Of a DNA stretch of 23,029 nt, positions 8,827 to 19,700 are shown one piece after another; the first letter of the stretch is position 1; the number at the start of each line of letters is the position of its first letter. A model generated the notes under the pieces. That model did not search any database, had not been told where the DNA came from, and saw only the letters and a program-made list of their open reading frames with translations. The position numbers and the translations under genes were made by a program. The stretch is from Pinguiococcus pyrenoidosus (lineage: Eukaryota; Sar; Pinguiophyceae; Pinguiochrysidales; Pinguiochrysidaceae), in contig JAAMXY010000942.1 of assembly GCA_019677205.1 (NCBI GenBank), forward strand, positions 1 to 23,029, given 5' to 3'.

Positions 8827-9956
8827 TAGACGACCAAGGTGTCCTCGATCTTGGAACGGCACAACGGGCAACCTCGTCGAGAGAGATCGGGCAGCTCCGC
8901 GCACTTCTTGCAAACGCAAAGGTGCCGGCATGGTAAGAGCACCACGATCTTTGGATGCTCTTCACAGATGACGCAGAGCTTGTTCTCAAGGGCCGCCTCG
9001 AGTTCCTCGCGCCGCTGCGTTATCTTCTCTAAGCCTATTCGAACCTGCAGTTGCGGTGTTTTGTTCCGATGAGCGCCGTCCCAGCATGAGCGCATTGCCT
9101 GAAGGAGCTCGTAGCCTTGCCCTACCTGTTCTTCGAGTTGCTGCAGCGCGGCCATGCTGAGATCCTGCAGGCCCTCTCCGTGGCACAGCCGAAGCTCTTC
9201 GTGCAGAGTGCCGTTCGCCGTGAGCAAGGTAGACCTCTCGGTCCGCAGCCTCTCGAGTTCTGCATTCAAAGCTCCTATCCGCGCCTCGCTCCTACCCCTT
9301 TGCGCCCGAGCTTCTATCACCGCGGCCTTCAATCCCTCAACTTCGTCGTGGGCTACGCCACTTCCCACGCTCTCACTCTTCCGCGGTGCGTCGCTCTGAT
9401 ACGCACTGCTCCAAAGTCCACTGAGAGAGGGGAACCCGAGCTGCCTGGGCTTTGCGGCGTCTCTTGCGGCGGCTCTCTCCAACAGAACCGCTGCGACGTC
9501 GCCATTTTCAGCGGCGCGCGCGAGGTCTAGGGCCGTCTTGCCGTCGTTGTTCGACGCGTGGAGGCTGGCGCCGTAATCTAGTAGGCACTCGACGGTGGTC
9601 CGGTCTCCAAAACCTGCAGCCAGCATCAGAGGCGTCCAGCCATCGTCATTGCGCTCGTCAATTCCGCCGATGCTGTGTTGGATGAGGGTCTCCACCGCTT
9701 CCTGGTGGCATTTCTGGGCCGCATACATGAGCGCAGTCCAGCCCTCGGTATCCTTGGCACTAGCATCCGCTCCCAGCCGCAAGAGAGTCCTTAGTACAGC
9801 GACATGGCCGTTGTAGGCGGCCGTCAGAAGAGCGGTCCAGCCATACGGGTTCCGACTATCGACCAACGCGCCATCGTTGATGGCCCTCTCCGCCTCCCCA
9901 GCATCGCCGGTCCTCGCAGCGGCCCAGAGAGCCAACACATCAGCTGATGATGACAT
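8820..9956 (-). CDS. Ankyrin repeat, coiled-coil and C-terminal RING protein (probable E3 ubiquitin ligase)
   Basis: Single-exon gene, 378 residues, ATG start. Residues about 5-165 carry at least four ankyrin repeats, with GWTALLTAAYNGHVAVLRTL, GWTALMYAAQ, GWTPLMLAAGFGD and GKTALDLARAAENGD. A Ser-rich linker follows. Residues about 205-325 are heptad-like and rich in Glu, Arg, Leu and Gln, predicting a coiled coil. The C-terminus is a C3HC4 RING: CVICEEH, then CRHLCVCKKCA, then CPLCRSKI, ending 8 residues later. This C-terminal placement resembles XIAP/MULAN-type RINGs, where residues after the last Cys can help dimerisation. The ankyrins would choose a substrate and the RING recruit an E2. 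No membrane segment is seen. It shares a 176-nt divergent interval with alpha-mannosidase. Confidence 0.92.
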   Translation of the reverse strand: MSSSADVLALWAAARTGDAGEAERAINDGALVDSRNPYGWTALLTAAYNGHVAVLRTLLRLGADASAKDTEGWTALMYAAQKCHQEAVETLIQHSIGGIDERNDDGWTPLMLAAGFGDRTTVECLLDYGASLHASNNDGKTALDLARAAENGDVAAVLLERAAARDAAKPRQLGFPSLSGLWSSAYQSDAPRKSESVGSGVAHDEVEGLKAAVIEARAQRGRSEARIGALNAELERLRTERSTLLTANGTLHEELRLCHGEGLQDLSMAALQQLEEQVGQGYELLQAMRSCWDGAHRNKTPQLQVRIGLEKITQRREELEAALENKLCVICEEHPKIVVLLPCRHLCVCKKCAELPDLSRRGCPLCRSKIEDTLVVYA

Positions 9957-10132
9957 TTTGGGGTCTCATGTGGCGAATTCTCCGCAGAATCTTCGCTTCT
10001 CAATTATCGCTTTGGCGCGTTTGGCCACAGCTCCCAAGATCGATATGGAGGAATAGAGCTAAAACATACGAACAGAAGTGATACGGTTTGAGGGTTTCCG
10101 CCACAGCTTTACGTCTTTAAGCGAACGTTAGT
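9957..10132. promoter_or_regulatory. Compact bidirectional promoter interval
   Basis: Only 176 nt separate the start codons of the ankyrin-RING gene (-) and alpha-mannosidase (+). Both 5' UTRs and core promoters must fit here. No motif stands out. Confidence 0.45.
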
Positions 10133-13100
10133 ATGGGTACACTTCGCGTTCTCGGCTTGTTCGCTGTATGGCTAGCGGCAGGTATGTGATTCGGGCGGTA
10201 TAGTCGCTACGATCGAGTGGCGTCGACGAAGATATCCCCCCCCGACCAATTCGCACGAGACAAAGATCTCCGCGTTCGTACGAAGCGGCTGCCATGTTTC
10301 CATGTTGTGAACCTTGCGATTTGTGGACACATCCCGCTGATCCTCTTTTGTCCACACATGCACAGCCGAGGCGAGGTACGAGATCAAGAGCGCGCCGGCG
10401 TATGACGCGGAGAAAGTGAACGTTCACTTGATTCCGCACACCCACGACGATGTGGGCTGGCTGAAGACGCTGGACCAGTACTACTACGGCGCCAACAACA
10501 CGATTCAGTTTGCGAATGTCCGCGCGATCCTGGACAGCGTGTCAGCTGAGCTGCAGAAGAGACCGGAGCGGCGCTTTACGTATGTCGAAGTGGCGTTCTT
10601 CGCGAGATGGTTCACAGAATTGGAGGACGACGAGCAGGAAGTGGTCCGGAAATTGGTCAAAGAAAAGCGCCTGAGCTTCGCCAACGGTGGCTGGTGCATG
10701 CACGACGAGGCTACGACCCACTACGTCGCCATGGTGGACCAGACGACCCTCGGCCACCGATTCCTCGAAGCCGAGTTCGGGATCAAGCCAAGAGTTGGGT
10801 GGCAGATCGACCCGTTTGGCCACTCTTCCACCCAGGTATGGTGTGCGGCAGGAGCAAAGAGGCAGGAGAAAGGCTCCGTGTTCCAAAGAGGCAAAGCTCA
10901 TGAGGTTTGCTTCATCTTGTTTGGTCAACAGGCCTCGCTCATGACCTACGAGGCGGGTTTCGACGCGCTTTTCTTTGGGCGGATTGACTATCAGGACAGG
11001 GAGAAGCGGCAGCGGGAGAAGCGCTGCGAGGGGCTCTGGCAGGCGTCTCCGTCGCTCGGTGAGGACAACACCGTCTTCTGGGGTCTCACGGGCAGCTACC
11101 ACGGGAACTACGGAGCGCCAGAAGGGTTCGACTTCGATGTCCGCAACCCCGACGTGATCCCGCTGATGGACGATCCGCGCCTCCATGAATACAACATCCC
11201 CGAGCGCGTGGACGCGTTTGTGGAGAAGGCGCTCAGCCAAGCCGCGCAGACGCAGGGAAAGCACATCATGATGACTCTTGGGATGGACTTCCACTATGAG
11301 GCCGCGGCGAACGTCTACTCGAACCTGGACCGGCTGATTCACTACGTGAACGCCGACGGCCGCGTCAATGCGTTCTACTCCACGCCCGAAGACTACATGC
11401 TGGCGAAGAATGCCGAGCTCCGTGAAGACGCTGGCGTCGAGTACGGGACCAAGACCGACGACTTCTTTCCCTACAGCGACTGCGAGGACTGCATGTGGAC
11501 GGGATACTTCACTTCGCGGCCAAACCTGAAGAAGTATGAGCGAGACATGAGCAGCTATTTGCTCGCGGCACGTCAGCTTGAAGTTTTCGCGGGGGTCGGC
11601 GCGATGGTAAGTTCCATCGAAGAGCCGAAGAAGCCGCTGAGAAGGCTTGCGGAAGCGTCGGCCGTGGCGCAACACCACGACGCCGTTACCGGAACAAGCA
11701 AGCAGCATGTCGCCTTCGACTACGCTCTTCGCCTCAGCGATGGGTATGGAGAAGCCGCAAAGCTTGCCGCAGAGGCCGTGAGGCAGATGCAAGGGCTCCC
11801 CGAGCAGGTGCCGGTCCTGGAGTGCCCGCTACTGAACGCGTCCGTTTGCGCGGCCACCGCGAGGCTGGCAGATGTCGGCTTTGATGTGCACGTGTACAAT
11901 CCGCTTGCCCAGAATAGGACGGCAGTGGTACAGGTTCCGGTGCCTACCCCATCCTTTGCCGTCTTCGATGGATCCAGCGGAGAGGCAGTGCCGCTTCAGG
12001 TGCTGCGGAATCTGAAGATGCCACCGAGCTCCACTCCCGGAAGGCAGCTGCCGTTCACGGTCTGCTTCCAAGCCTCGAACGTGCCCGCTCTGAGCTTTCG
12101 CAAGTACGCTTTCAAAAGATTGGATTTCGCAGAGGTGGACGTCGCCGAGCCTGTCCCTGTCGACGCAGAGGATGAGGCGGACGGCGGCGGCGAAGCTTCC
12201 TTCAGCATTGCGAATGACAAGGTCGCGGTCCGTTTCGATGCCATCACTGGCCGCTTGGCATCCGTGTCGCGAAAGGGCGGCGCAGCTGTCTCGCTTGACC
12301 AGGGGCTCTATTACTACACAGGCTTCGATTCTGGAATCATCAATCTGGACCTGGGGGATTGCGATCCCGCAACGGGGAACGACTGCCCGGAGGAGTACAC
12401 TTCGGCGGTCTTGGATCACCAGCAGCGGATGCTTTCGAAAAGCCCCATCGAGCTTCACCAGGGCGTCAAGGAGCACCGGGGAGACCTAAGTCGGAGCACG
12501 CAGAATTCCGGCGCGTACATCTTTCGCCCTCAGCAGCCCGATCAACGACCGATCGCCGTCGCCACGAAGCCGAAGGTGTACGTGGTTCGAGGCGACCTGG
12601 TTTCCGAGGTGATTCAGTGTTGGACGCCCTGGCTGAATCAGACGATTCGGGTCTACGACGGTGACGCCTCCATCTACTTCGAATGGACCGTGGGGCCCAT
12701 CCCTGTCTCGGACGGAGTGGGGAAGGAGATCATCTCCCGATTCGACTCGTCCATCGAATCCGACGGCACCTTCTACACCGACTCGAATGGCCGCGAGTTC
12801 ATACGTCGAGTACGAGACTACAGACCGACGTGGGATCTCCAAGTCTATCAGCCGGTTGCGGGGAACTACTACCCGTTGAACGTCGCAGCATACGTCCAGG
12901 ACTCTCAGGCGACTCTGAGTCTACTGACGGATCGCTCGCAGGGCGTTGGCTCCTTGGCGGACGGTTCTCTGGAAGTCATGATCGCCCGCAGGCTCCTCGT
13001 GGATGACTCGAGAGGCGTGGGCGAGCCGCTCAACGAGACAGAGTCTATAACGCCGTACGGCGTTGAGTGCGAAGCGTGCCGGATCGGAGAAGGAATCGTG

Positions 13101-13613
13101 TCGAGGGGTGTCCACAGGGTGCTCCTTGATCCCACCGAAGACAGCGCCTCCAGCATGCGGCGGGCCGCTGAGGAGATGTTCTCGCCGCTCCAGCTCTTCT
13201 TCACGCCGATCACGACGAGCGGTCACGTGCCGTCCCAAAGGCCAAGCGCTACGCTGCCGCAGAACATCAAGCTCATGACGCTCGAGGCTCTCGCGCCGGG
13301 CCTTGTCTTGATTCGGCTAGCGCATATCTTCGCTGCCAGCGAGGGAAGCAACTTGGCGGCTGAGCAAGTGGTGAACGTCGCAGATTTCGTGGCGGACCTT
13401 GGCTTCACCATTCGTCAGGCACGGGAAGTGAGTCTGACGGCAAATCAGGAGAGGTCAAAGCTTTCCCATCTCTCGTGGCGCCAGGAGGCGCAGCCGCGCG
13501 AAAGCGCGAGGGCGAAGCTGGAAGCGGGAAAAGTCACGTTGCGACCGATGGAGATCTGGTCCGCGATATTGAACGTCGTTCCGATCGAACCCGTGGAGGA
13601 AGCGCAGAGTTAG
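10133..13613 (+). CDS. MAN2B1: Lysosomal-type alpha-mannosidase, GH38 (3 exons)
   Basis: Spliced model of 1,066 residues, close to the roughly 1,000 usual for the family. Exon 1 (10133-10181) encodes a signal peptide, MGTLRVLGLFAVWLAA; a 184-nt GTATGT..CACAG intron leads to exon 2 (10366-10835), and a 96-nt intron (10836-10931) to exon 3 (10932-13613, TAG). GH38 landmarks: HLIPHTHDDVGWLKT with metal-binding His and Asp, GWQIDPFGHSSTQASLM (catalytic nucleophile Asp; contiguous only after removing intron 2), and AVAQHHDAVTGTSKQHV near residue 420. The C-terminal beta domains end with SLTANQ and LRPMEIWS as in MAN2B1. The enzyme removes alpha-linked mannose from N-glycans in lysosomes or vacuoles. 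Several N-glycosylation sequons (NNT, NAS, NRT) fit a secretory protein. The 96-nt intron has no stop and keeps frame. Confidence 0.95.
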
Positions 13614-13786
13614 CAGATAGCAGTAAGCAAGCTGAACAGACTCTTCTAGGTGTTCAGTCACTACTCCTGGCAAGGGGTGTTTTGGGCCTGCGGCTGCTCT
13701 TCACGCTCCATTGCGGCGCCTCCATCACATCCTGCAGAGGACTGGCGAGGAAACGAACTTCCCCTCTACCCCCTCTTTCCCAACCA

Positions 13787-16700
13787 CTACGGGAGCACCT
13801 CATCATCGTAGAGCCCAGGTCTACGGATACGCACTGCTCCGCTGTTTCCAGGGTAGCAGGCGTCGCGAGCTGCGCGACCCCCTTCTCCCACGAGGCCCTC
13901 AAGCTTGTCCCACTCACCGGTGCCAACGGCGTGAGGCACCTGGACGTCCGGATACCCTCCAGGCATCGTCCGCAGGCCTGGAATCGCCATGTAGTCCATC
14001 ACAGCTGCCTCGTCAACGTAGGATCCCCCTCCGCCGCCACCGCCGACGATACCTGGCGACGCTCCGCCACCGCCTCCACCGAAGACGCCGCCCCCGCCGC
14101 CCCCCCCAAACTGCGCACCGTAGCCACCCTGCCAAGCCGAGCCGCAGCTCGGAGGCCACTTGCAGCCCACCACGTCGCCGGCGTCGCCAGCTTCTCCACC
14201 GGCGTCGCTTCGGCCCGCCCGCCCATTGCGAACATCCAGCATCGTGTCTGGAAGCTCCCCGTGAAGGCCGCTGCCGGGAAGGCCATCCCGGCAGCCGCCG
14301 CCTCCTCCCCCCGCTGCCACAACGAGCAGCTCCCAGTTCACCCCGTCTCGCCTGCGGCGGACCATCGAGAAAGCGCCGCCGCCCCCTGCGGCCCAGACCT
14401 CATTTCCGCCGTAGCCCACCCCTCCGCCGGGTTCACCACCGTTCGCGACGCCTTCGACATCCCCGGCGTCTTGATCAGTGTACCCACACACGCCGCCGGC
14501 GCCTCCCGCTCCAACTGTGATCTCCAAAGTCTCTCGAGGCGCCACCGGCACCAGAGCTTCCACGTACGCCGCGCCACCGCCGGCACCCGCTTTCCTCCCC
14601 ACGAGGCGGCCGGAGCCGCCGCCGGCGCCCCAGACCTGCAGCTTGAGTTGCCAGGTGGCGTCCGGAACGACGAAGAGGTGCTGGCCAGCGACGCCGAAGG
14701 TGAAGATACCCAGGCGCTGCACGTGGCGCTCGCGGTGGTGCTTCCGCCCCTCGGCGCAGACCAGCGCGCCGCAGCCCTTCGGCCAGTCGCAGCGGATCAG
14801 GCGCCGTGGGCAGGCGTTGCTCTCGTGATCCAAGCGCGCCTCCTCGCTTTGCAGCATGTTGTGGACCCCGCCAACGAAAGTCATGCCGCACCCGAGGCGG
14901 CACCGAATCGGCGGGAAGGGCCTCCTGACGCAGCGCTTCTTCACATGCGCGTCCAAGTCCTGGAACGCGATCCACTCCCCGCAGCGAAGCGTGCAGGGCA
15001 CCAGGCGCCGAAGACACTTCTCCTCCTCATGGACAGTACGCAGAGTGCGGCCGTCCAGCTGGATGCTCTGCCAGGCCTCCGCCGTGTGAGCGACGCCGCA
15101 GCCAAGCTCGCAGGGCAGCACCCGCTTCGCACACGCCTGAGCCTCGTGCGCTCTCTGCGCCGCGCCCCGTTTCGTCCAGGTGCCGCAGCCCCACTCGCAG
15201 AGGGTGAAGCCGCCGCGCTGCCGCATCATCGCCAGATGGACGCGGCGGAGCAGCCGCCGCCGGCGCTGCGTCCGCGGGCTGGTCATCGCATCCTCTCTTG
15301 CGGTAAGAAGCTCCTCCACTCTCAACGCCTTCATGTCGCCGCCCCCAGCTTTGGTCGCGGCGCCCGGGAGGCATGTGGCAAAGTCTACTTCATCGGCGCC
15401 AGCGTCGCTCGTGGTACACGGAAGACACGTCAGAGACTCCTGGTTGGGATCGACCTTTGCCTCCGGAACCTCGAGAGGCTCTGGAGAAGTCTTACGCGTC
15501 TCCCCGGAGGCAGCTGCATTCTCGATGGCTCCTTCCTCCCCTCTCGCCAGTCGTGCCGCTTGACTGTGCAGCCCGCCTCCATCCTTGGCCGCAGCCACGG
15601 CAGCGGCGCTCGCACCGGCCCTGCGCGCCAGCAGCTCCTGCGCCTTTTGCTGCCGAGCGACCTTGAGTGCTTCCCGGCGCTTGTCTCTCCTCTTCTCCTC
15701 TGCCGCCGCGCGCGCATCCCTCGCCGCTAGCTTCTCCGCCTCTGTCCAGATGCGCCGGGGCGGCCGCTCGCGCGTCCCTCGCGCTCTCGCCCAGCTCCGC
15801 TCGGCCTTCACCGCCTGCAGTCGAGCCGCCCTGCGGCGCTCGGCGGCCCGAGCGCGCCGAAGCTGCTGGGTCCACAGCTTCGTCTCGTGCTCCACTTGAA
15901 TCTCTTCCGCGGTCTTCGTCGCCTGGCGCAGCTGCCGCCTGCGCAGCCATCTCTTGCTCCGCGGCGCTTCCTCAAGGCTCTGCACATCGTAGCAGGTCTC
16001 TCCCGTGGCGTCGTCTTGGCGAAGTCGGGTGACGGCGCAGAGCGTCGCCTTCGCGTCGCCCTCGAAGTCGAAGAAGACCTTGGCGTCAACTTCCAGCGGC
16101 GCCAGGGCCCCTGGACGCCGCCGATTCGTCGCCGGCGCCGGCGCCGGCAAGTCCGGCCGGTCCCAGGTGGACACGCGAGAAGTCTCGTGGAAGTAATGGC
16201 TGAGGTTCGTCTGCGGATCGAAGAGCTCCTCCCAAAAGCGCCCTCGAACGTCCTTCAGCTCGGCCACCTGATGAGAGCGCCGCCGTAAGAACGCCCATCC
16301 CACCTCCTCCGCCTGCGCCCTTTGGAAGGCCTCGTCTTCGGGAGCGTCGTAGCTGAAAACCCGACTGCGCCACGGACTTGTGGCGCTCTGACCGCGGCGT
16401 CGACGCCAGTATCTTTGAAGGGCCACGGCGTTGTACTCCCGATTCCCTCGCGCGCGGTCCGCAAACCAGCGCGTTCGCGACGCCTCATCTTCGTACTCGT
16501 TGTAGGGACCCCATCTCCTAAGAATGGGCGTCGCTTTCGCGCGCTCGTACCATTCTCCGCCGTCGTGGTCCGGAAAGCGCCATGCGGGCGAGGTGGAGAT
16601 CGACTGTGGTACAGCCCAGCAACTGTCTCCGGACTGCAAGTTGAAGTAGAAGACCTGGGACTCCTCCGCCACCGCGGGGCTCCAAAGGCAGACCCAGCCG

Positions 16701-19700
16701 CGCACCACGAGCGCCTCAGGAAGAGAGTGGCGTCCTAAAACACTTGAGAGCGGCGCCGCTCCGGCGGGCGCGCCCGCTTGTTGATCAGCTGATGCTGCGC
16801 TCCCGTTGTGGTCAGCTGATGGGTTGGGCCTCTGGCCGTCAGCTGACGGATCCAGATTTGGCCTCTGGTCAGCTGACAGCGCCTTGCGGAGGCTCTCGAC
16901 GCCGATGTGGTCAGCTGACGCCATGCGGCAGATGTGCCAGCCGCGTAGGCGCCTCAAGGCCTTGCTTGGATGGGGCTGCTGGGGCGGCACGTAGGCCAGT
17001 AGCGTCGGCATTGCCTCGCGCTCTCCTCGGCTCCGCTGCCGCGCGGTCTGGAGCTGTTGCATCCACGATTGTTCCGACACGTCAGTGGCCTGGCAGCGGC
17101 ACGAGAGGCGTTGGCAGTCGCATGCGAAGCGCGCGTCGCGCACGAAGCGCACTTTGTGCCCGGGCCCGGCATGGCAGACCTTGGCGCAGGACAGGCAGAG
17201 CCTCAACACGCCCGTCCCTGCCAGCAGCCGATTGCAGGCGTCGCAGGTGTAGAAGGGCTGCGTGGCCTCCTGGCCGTCGAAGACGGCGGCGCTGCAGCAA
17301 GTGGGGAAGGCGTCGAGGGTCTCTAGCGGTCTGTGCCAGCTGTAGCGCCGTTGTCGTTTTGCGCCGCTGAAGTAGAAGACGTTGCCGTCGGTGTCGCGCA
17401 GCTCGTGCCACTCTCTCGCGATGCCGAGAACTCTCTGAAGCTCCGAGCGGGCGTGGATGGCCGGCCATGAAGCTTCCGTGGGCGCGTCGAGGCGGCATTG
17501 GTCCGTGGCGCCGTGCACGTAGAACTCGACGCGCGTGATGGCGTCTCTCAGGACGTCCCACACGCCAAGCTTGCGGACGAAGCGCGAGCGGCTGCGCACG
17601 CAGGCCCAGGCCTGCCACACACACTCGACGCGGCGGAAGGCGGAGGGCTTCTTCCAGCTGTAGCCACCGACGCTGCGGCTGAAGATCTCCGGCAAGCTCC
17701 GTTTCATTGCTAGAACGAGAAGCAGGACTGGTTTTTGAGATGAGACGTTCCACGTTTCCTCTCCGCTTTGCCGCTTACCCTCTTCCATCTCATCAACCTC
17801 TATACCAGCATCGTCATCATCGTCATCATCATCACCATCGTCTCCTGCAGCATCCTTCTTCTCCACGTTGTCCCCATCCTGCTCCCCCTCTGCCTTTGAT
17901 TTGTCCTCTTCCGCCTCCCCGTCCGCCTCGTCGTCGAGGCGCTCTCCGAAGGCATCCAGCATGTCTTCCGGCCCGTAGAACAGCACGCCGGCGTCGTGAT
18001 CCTCGTATTCCACGACACCGCCAAGGGTCCGTCGCTTCTGCGACGTCTGCCGCAGGGCCTCCCAGCCTTCCTTGTCGAGACACATGGCCTCCACAAAAGC
18101 CGCCCGAAGCTGGCGCTGCTGCCCCAGCCGTCGCTGCTCGTCTGCCCACGCGGCAGCCTCTTCCTCGATTTGTCGTACCATTCCTTCCCTATTCTCCGCC
18201 AGCAACTTTTCCACCACTTGCGCTCCCCGGGGCGTCTCCGGCCGACCACGAAAAAGGCAGAGCAGGTCGAAGGCGTTCCGACCGGCATGGTCCACCAGAA
18301 GGACGTCCGTCCTGGCGTGGTCCACCAGCAGCTCGACTACAGCCTCGTGAGAGCCTTCCTTGTTCTCGAAGGCCGCGGCCAGCAGCGGCGTCCAGCCGCG
18401 GCGGTTGATCATGTCGACACCGCTCTGTCGAAATAGGTCTTTGACCAGCACGAAGAGCTCGTGAGCATTGGCCACCGTGGCCACGAAGTCCTCCCCCTTG
18501 AAGAAGCCGCTGCCGGGGTTGGGGTCGAAGCTCTTCAAGCAATGGAGCACATGTCCGGCCGTAACGGGACCCACGTGACGCCGCATGGACGGCAGCATCT
18601 GGTCAAGGCACCTCTGGGCACTTTCTGATAGCCACGCCTTTCGGAAGCCTCTCGCCTCACTGGGCCGCAGCTTTGCGTCCTGCATTGTCGTGAACACCTC
18701 CGTGCAGACCTCTTCCAAGTTGCAATCATTCGAAAACGCACGGACCTCGCCTCCCGTCACCCGCCGCAGCATGCCCGCTTCCAGCTTGAGAAGCTCCTGC
18801 ACGTTCTCAGCGCGACCACAAGAGGCTGCCAGGTGCAGTGCGGCGTCACCGCTCCTGCCTTGGAGGTGCAGATCTGCCCCGGCGTCGTGAAGCATCTTTA
18901 TGGTGTCTGGACCGGCGTACACGGCGGCGAACATGATGGCCGTTCTTCCGCGCGCGTCTCTCGCATCCACATCGACACCGGCGTCAAGAAGCCGCTGAAT
19001 GACCCGGAGCCTCCCGAACTTCGCCGCGAAGTGCAGCGCGGGCATCTCGGGCTCCGCAGCGCCATAGGGTTTCCCGGCGACGCCGGCGTCCTGACCGGCT
19101 TGGATATACAGATCGACGGCCGCTAGATGACCATCAGCAGCGCAGGACCAGAAGCTCATCTGCTTGATGCCTCTGCGCGGCATAAATTGCTGCGCGTGAA
19201 GCAGCTGCTTGACGAAGTCATCATCCATGATGTCGTGGTCCTCCAGCGCTTCTCTTAGACACACGGCGTCGACGCCTCGATCCCGCATGTCCAACACCCA
19301 TTCTCGCAGCTTTGGTATCGAGAGGTGCCCTCTACGTTCTTGAAGGCTTTGGCAGCACACCAAGTACTGCATGGCGCCGGGATGCTTGCTGGGATGCCAG
19401 CCTTTGGCCCGCAGGGTCTGGAGCAGTGCGTCGGGTCCCACCCCAAGCTGCACATTGCGCCGCAGCCACAAGAGCCATGGCTGCGGCAGCATACCTGGCT
19501 CATACTCCAGACCTGGCATGGCCGCGCGCATTTTGGCCAGCGCCTTCTTGGCGGCGTTCACGCGGGCTTCTCTCGTCGTGCGGCCCAGACCCTGAAAGCG
19601 CTTCTCTCCGTCGAAGCGCCTCGGCGTCAGCGTCGCAGCGTCCAAGTCAAAGAAAGTACCGCGTAGGATCGCCTCCATCACCACCACAGCGGGGTGCAGC

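Noticed and set aside
10542-11792. Minus-strand open frame of 416 codons
   Set aside because: Antisense shadow of the GH38 catalytic region, which has clear family motifs on the plus strand.
13475-15730. Plus-strand open frame of 751 codons opposite the 3' part of the giant gene
   Set aside because: It overlaps the end of alpha-mannosidase and lies antisense to the Gly-rich and Cys/His domains. Its Pro/Ala/Arg-rich content is what antisense of GC-rich Gly and Arg codons gives, and it has no motif.
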